Both the position numbers and the translations under genes were made by a program. The notes under the pieces are model-generated. The model saw nothing but the letters and a program-made list of their open reading frames with translations. It had not been told where the DNA came from and ran no database searches. Below are positions 61,742-64,000 of a stretch of DNA of 64,000 nucleotides, piece after piece (positions within the stretch are counted from its first letter, which is position 1; the number at the start of each line of letters is the position of its first letter). This DNA is from an uncultured Tenacibaculum sp. (lineage in GTDB: Bacteria > Bacteroidota > Bacteroidia > Flavobacteriales > Flavobacteriaceae): positions 496,001-560,000 of the forward strand of contig NZ_CANLTU010000002.1 in assembly GCF_947494125.1 (NCBI RefSeq), given 5' to 3'.

Positions 61742-63199
61742 TTGATGAGAACACTTCAAAAAACTAAAATTATTTTTGGTATCCTATGCATTTTAACCAT
61801 ATATGTTAAGGCGCAAACACTAAATGAAAAAATTGAAAAAGTAATGCAAAAGCATGTCGATCTGGATCAATTTTCAGGAACAGTATTATTAGCAAAAGAC
61901 GGTGAAGTTTTATACCAAAAAGCTTTTGGAGAAGCAAATAAAAGCTATAAGGTTAAGAATACATTAGATACAAAGTTTAATATTGCTTCTATGGGAAAAA
62001 TGTTTACAGGAGTATCAATAATGCAATTAGAAGAACGTGGGAGGTTGAATATTAATGATCCTGTGATTACACATCTTAAAGACTTTCCTTTAGGTAATAA
62101 GATTACTATATATCATTTATTATCGCATACTTCGGGAGTAGGCAGCTATATGAGAGACCTTAATTATAGGTCGGATAGACATAGATATAAAGAGATTGAT
62201 GATTTATTGCCAATAATTTATCAGCAAAAACTACAATTTAAAACACCTGGAGAAAAATTTTCATATTCAAATTCAGGAATGATCATATTAGGTGCAATTA
62301 TTGAAAAAATAACAAAACAATCCTATTCAAATTATATAAGTAAGAATATACTTGAGCCAACTAAAATGTATGATACAGCTATGAAATTTGGTGATGAGGT
62401 TGTAGAAAACAGAGCTCTAGGGTATATGAAATCTATATCAGGAAAGTATCATAATAATAGTTTTAATAGCAGTTCACCTTATCCTGATGGAGGAATATTG
62501 TCTACTGTTGGCGATATGCTAAAGTTTGATCAAGCTCTTTATGGTTCGACACTAATAAATGAAGCTTCAAAGAAAAAAATGTTTACCGCTTTAAAAGTTA
62601 CTTATGGTTTAACATTTCAGGTTGAAGACAGACAAAATAACAAGGTTGTAGGACATAGTGGTGGGATGCCAGGGTTTTCATCATACTTCTCAAGATATTT
62701 AAACGATAAATATACCATTATTGCACTTTCTAATTACGATATGATTTCTAGAAATATAGTGCATTATATTGAAGGAATTTTATACAATAAAGAGTACCCA
62801 TTACCAAAAGAAAGATTACGCTTTTTTATATACAAAAACAAAGCTAAAATTAAAACTCTTAATACTTTTAACGATGTAATAAGTTATATTAAAAAGAATA
62901 AATATTCACTTGGTCATCCACAGAGGTTAAATACGATTGCTTATGAGTTTATGAAGGAAAAAGAAATTGTATTTGCTATAAAGTTATTTAAAATGAATGT
63001 GCATTTATTTTCTGAAGATGCTAATGTTTATGATAGTTTGGGTGAAGCTTATGAAAAAAATAAACAATACGATTTAGCATTAGAAAATTATAAAAAGGCT
63101 GTTGAGGTGGCAAAAAAACATTCGCATAGGTCGTTAAATTCTTTTAATTCAACTTTAGAAAGATTTAAGAAAAAACAGCAATCACATAAAATCTTATAA
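61742..63199 (+). CDS. Exported serine hydrolase (beta-lactamase class) with C-terminal TPR, paralogue
   Basis: 485 residues with a signal peptide (ending ILTIYVKAQ). The S12-type domain shows S83-M-G-K86, Y-S-N (FSYSNSGMIILG) and H-S-G (VGHSGGMPGF). The C-terminus carries one TPR-like unit (VYDSLGEAYEKNKQYDLALENYKKAVEVAKK) that ends in HRSLNSF, nearly the same as HRSLNDY in the paralogue at 50712. The substrate is unknown; D-peptide or peptidoglycan-like bonds are typical of the family. It lies 10 bases upstream of the CPBP gene, so both are one unit. Confidence 0.91.
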   Translation: MMRTLQKTKIIFGILCILTIYVKAQTLNEKIEKVMQKHVDLDQFSGTVLLAKDGEVLYQKAFGEANKSYKVKNTLDTKFNIASMGKMFTGVSIMQLEERGRLNINDPVITHLKDFPLGNKITIYHLLSHTSGVGSYMRDLNYRSDRHRYKEIDDLLPIIYQQKLQFKTPGEKFSYSNSGMIILGAIIEKITKQSYSNYISKNILEPTKMYDTAMKFGDEVVENRALGYMKSISGKYHNNSFNSSSPYPDGGILSTVGDMLKFDQALYGSTLINEASKKKMFTALKVTYGLTFQVEDRQNNKVVGHSGGMPGFSSYFSRYLNDKYTIIALSNYDMISRNIVHYIEGILYNKEYPLPKERLRFFIYKNKAKIKTLNTFNDVISYIKKNKYSLGHPQRLNTIAYEFMKEKEIVFAIKLFKMNVHLFSEDANVYDSLGEAYEKNKQYDLALENYKKAVEVAKKHSHRSLNSFNSTLERFKKKQQSHKIL

Positions 63200-63209
63200 A
63201 AAGTAAAGC

Positions 63210-63890
63210 ATGAATAGTATTCTAAAACAAAATAATCAAATAAGTTATTTTTTTGATTTGGTTCTTTACATAGCTATAATGTTTTTAATTAGAGAAACGT
63301 ATATACCTAATTCTCATTATTTGGTAACAGGATTTTTATACTCAGGAACCACTTTAATAGTAGCTACTTGGCAAATGAGAAGGAGAGGAGTAACATGGAA
63401 ATCTATAGGATTAGAGAAACCAAAAAATATAAAAAAAACATTTCTAAGAGCAGGTATATTATTTGTATTAATAATTGCCATATTTCTTACAGTTAATATT
63501 ATTCAAGATTCGTTTTCTGTTATTAAAGAAAGTAGTGAAGCAGCAAAAGGAACAATTAGAGGAAAGTCACTTAGTAGTGGAGATTATGGGTATGTATTTT
63601 CAATCATTATTTTTATATGGATACAATCAGCTTTAGAAGAGCTTTTAGAGCGTGCTTTTTTAATAACTTGGTTAGAAAGGCTTTTTAAAAATATACCATT
63701 TAAAACCACTTTAGCTATTATTATTCAAGCATGTATTTGGGGTTTTAGACATTCTTATGATATTTCAGAACGGTCTATATCTGTTGCTCTTGTTGGAATT
63801 ATTATGGGAATTGCCTATGTGAAATTTGATAGGAATTTATGGCCTGTTATTATAGCTCATTGTGCCATGAATACGATGTCGTTAATATAA
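63210..63890 (+). CDS. CPBP-family intramembrane metalloprotease (CAAX/Abi-like)
   Basis: 226 residues with about six membrane helices. The conserved motif 1 is E-E-L-L-E-R (ALEELLERAFLITWLERLF), motif 2 W-G-F-R-H (ACIWGFRHSYD, with W where F is usual), and motif 3 HCAMN (IIAHCAMNTMSLI). These residues form the glutamate/histidine site of the family. In bacteria CPBP proteins include bacteriocin-immunity proteins as well as regulators of cell-surface proteins. It is in an operon with the serine hydrolase. The 110 bases after its stop show nothing. Confidence 0.88.
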   Translation: MNSILKQNNQISYFFDLVLYIAIMFLIRETYIPNSHYLVTGFLYSGTTLIVATWQMRRRGVTWKSIGLEKPKNIKKTFLRAGILFVLIIAIFLTVNIIQDSFSVIKESSEAAKGTIRGKSLSSGDYGYVFSIIIFIWIQSALEELLERAFLITWLERLFKNIPFKTTLAIIIQACIWGFRHSYDISERSISVALVGIIMGIAYVKFDRNLWPVIIAHCAMNTMSLI

Positions 63891-64000
63891 ATTAATAGAT
63901 ATCTTTCTGTGGATGTTTTAACTCCAAAAGTTTACATTGTCGTTTATATGATTAAGCTAAAGAAAAATATATTACATTTTGATATTTGTACTGGGATTAT

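Overview
The window comes from a low-GC (roughly 30 % by eye) member of the Bacteroidota, almost certainly Flavobacteriaceae. Evidence: the fused lpxC-fabZ gene; the lpxD / lpxC-fabZ / lpxA / efp / lpxD-like / sucD order; many -7 promoter boxes of the Bacteroidota form TAnnTTTG; no Shine-Dalgarno signal; DUF2807, DUF4386 and DUF2071 proteins; and typical Bacteroidota lipoprotein signals. I cannot name the genus.

Region 1 (1-9.3 kb) is housekeeping: lipid A synthesis, elongation factor P, a second LpxD-type acyltransferase, succinyl-CoA ligase alpha, an M16 protease lipoprotein and FabG, separated by clear hairpin terminators. A tandem array of hairpins with G-rich loops and a small XRE repressor with its own operators follow (9.3-9.9 kb). 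Region 2 (10.3-21.4 kb) is an envelope-stress or efflux unit. A histidine kinase and an NtrC-type sigma-54 activator diverge from an adaptor / ABC ATPase / two FtsX-type permeases / DUF2807 operon. The gap between them carries two 16-bp dyads and a sigma-54-like promoter. Region 3 (21.4-30.4 kb) holds an OmpA-family protein, an Hsp70-like ATPase, a cytochrome P450, purL, a carboxypeptidase-regulatory-like protein and tRNA-Lys(UUU).

Region 4 (30.4-47 kb) is accessory, almost all on the minus strand. Two paralogous pairs, each a HExxH lipoprotein followed by an overlapping small exported protein, are both preceded by an identical 37-bp block. That block contains two 9-bp direct repeats 12 bp apart that fit the LytTR-family binding consensus. 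Around them lie other small lipoproteins, NDH-2, a DUF4386 protein, and a redox set (FAD monooxygenase, HxlR regulator, quinone reductase, two Crp/Fnr regulators, DoxX, DUF2867). Region 5 (47-54.5 kb) has a PsiD-like phosphatidylserine decarboxylase homologue, a secreted HIT protein, a serine hydrolase with TPR, an EamA transporter, a candidate structured small RNA and a cold-shock-domain protein.

Region 6 (54.6-63.9 kb) is the most system-like part. Two LytS/LytTR two-component pairs flank an ABC ATPase and a permease. The permease is fused to a complete TlpA-type thiol-disulfide protein through a predicted seventh membrane helix. A serine-hydrolase/TPR protein and a CPBP-family membrane protease follow. 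I read it as a signal-responsive envelope or peptide-handling module. Its LytTR regulators are plausible readers of the LytTR-like repeats in region 4, but that link is inference.
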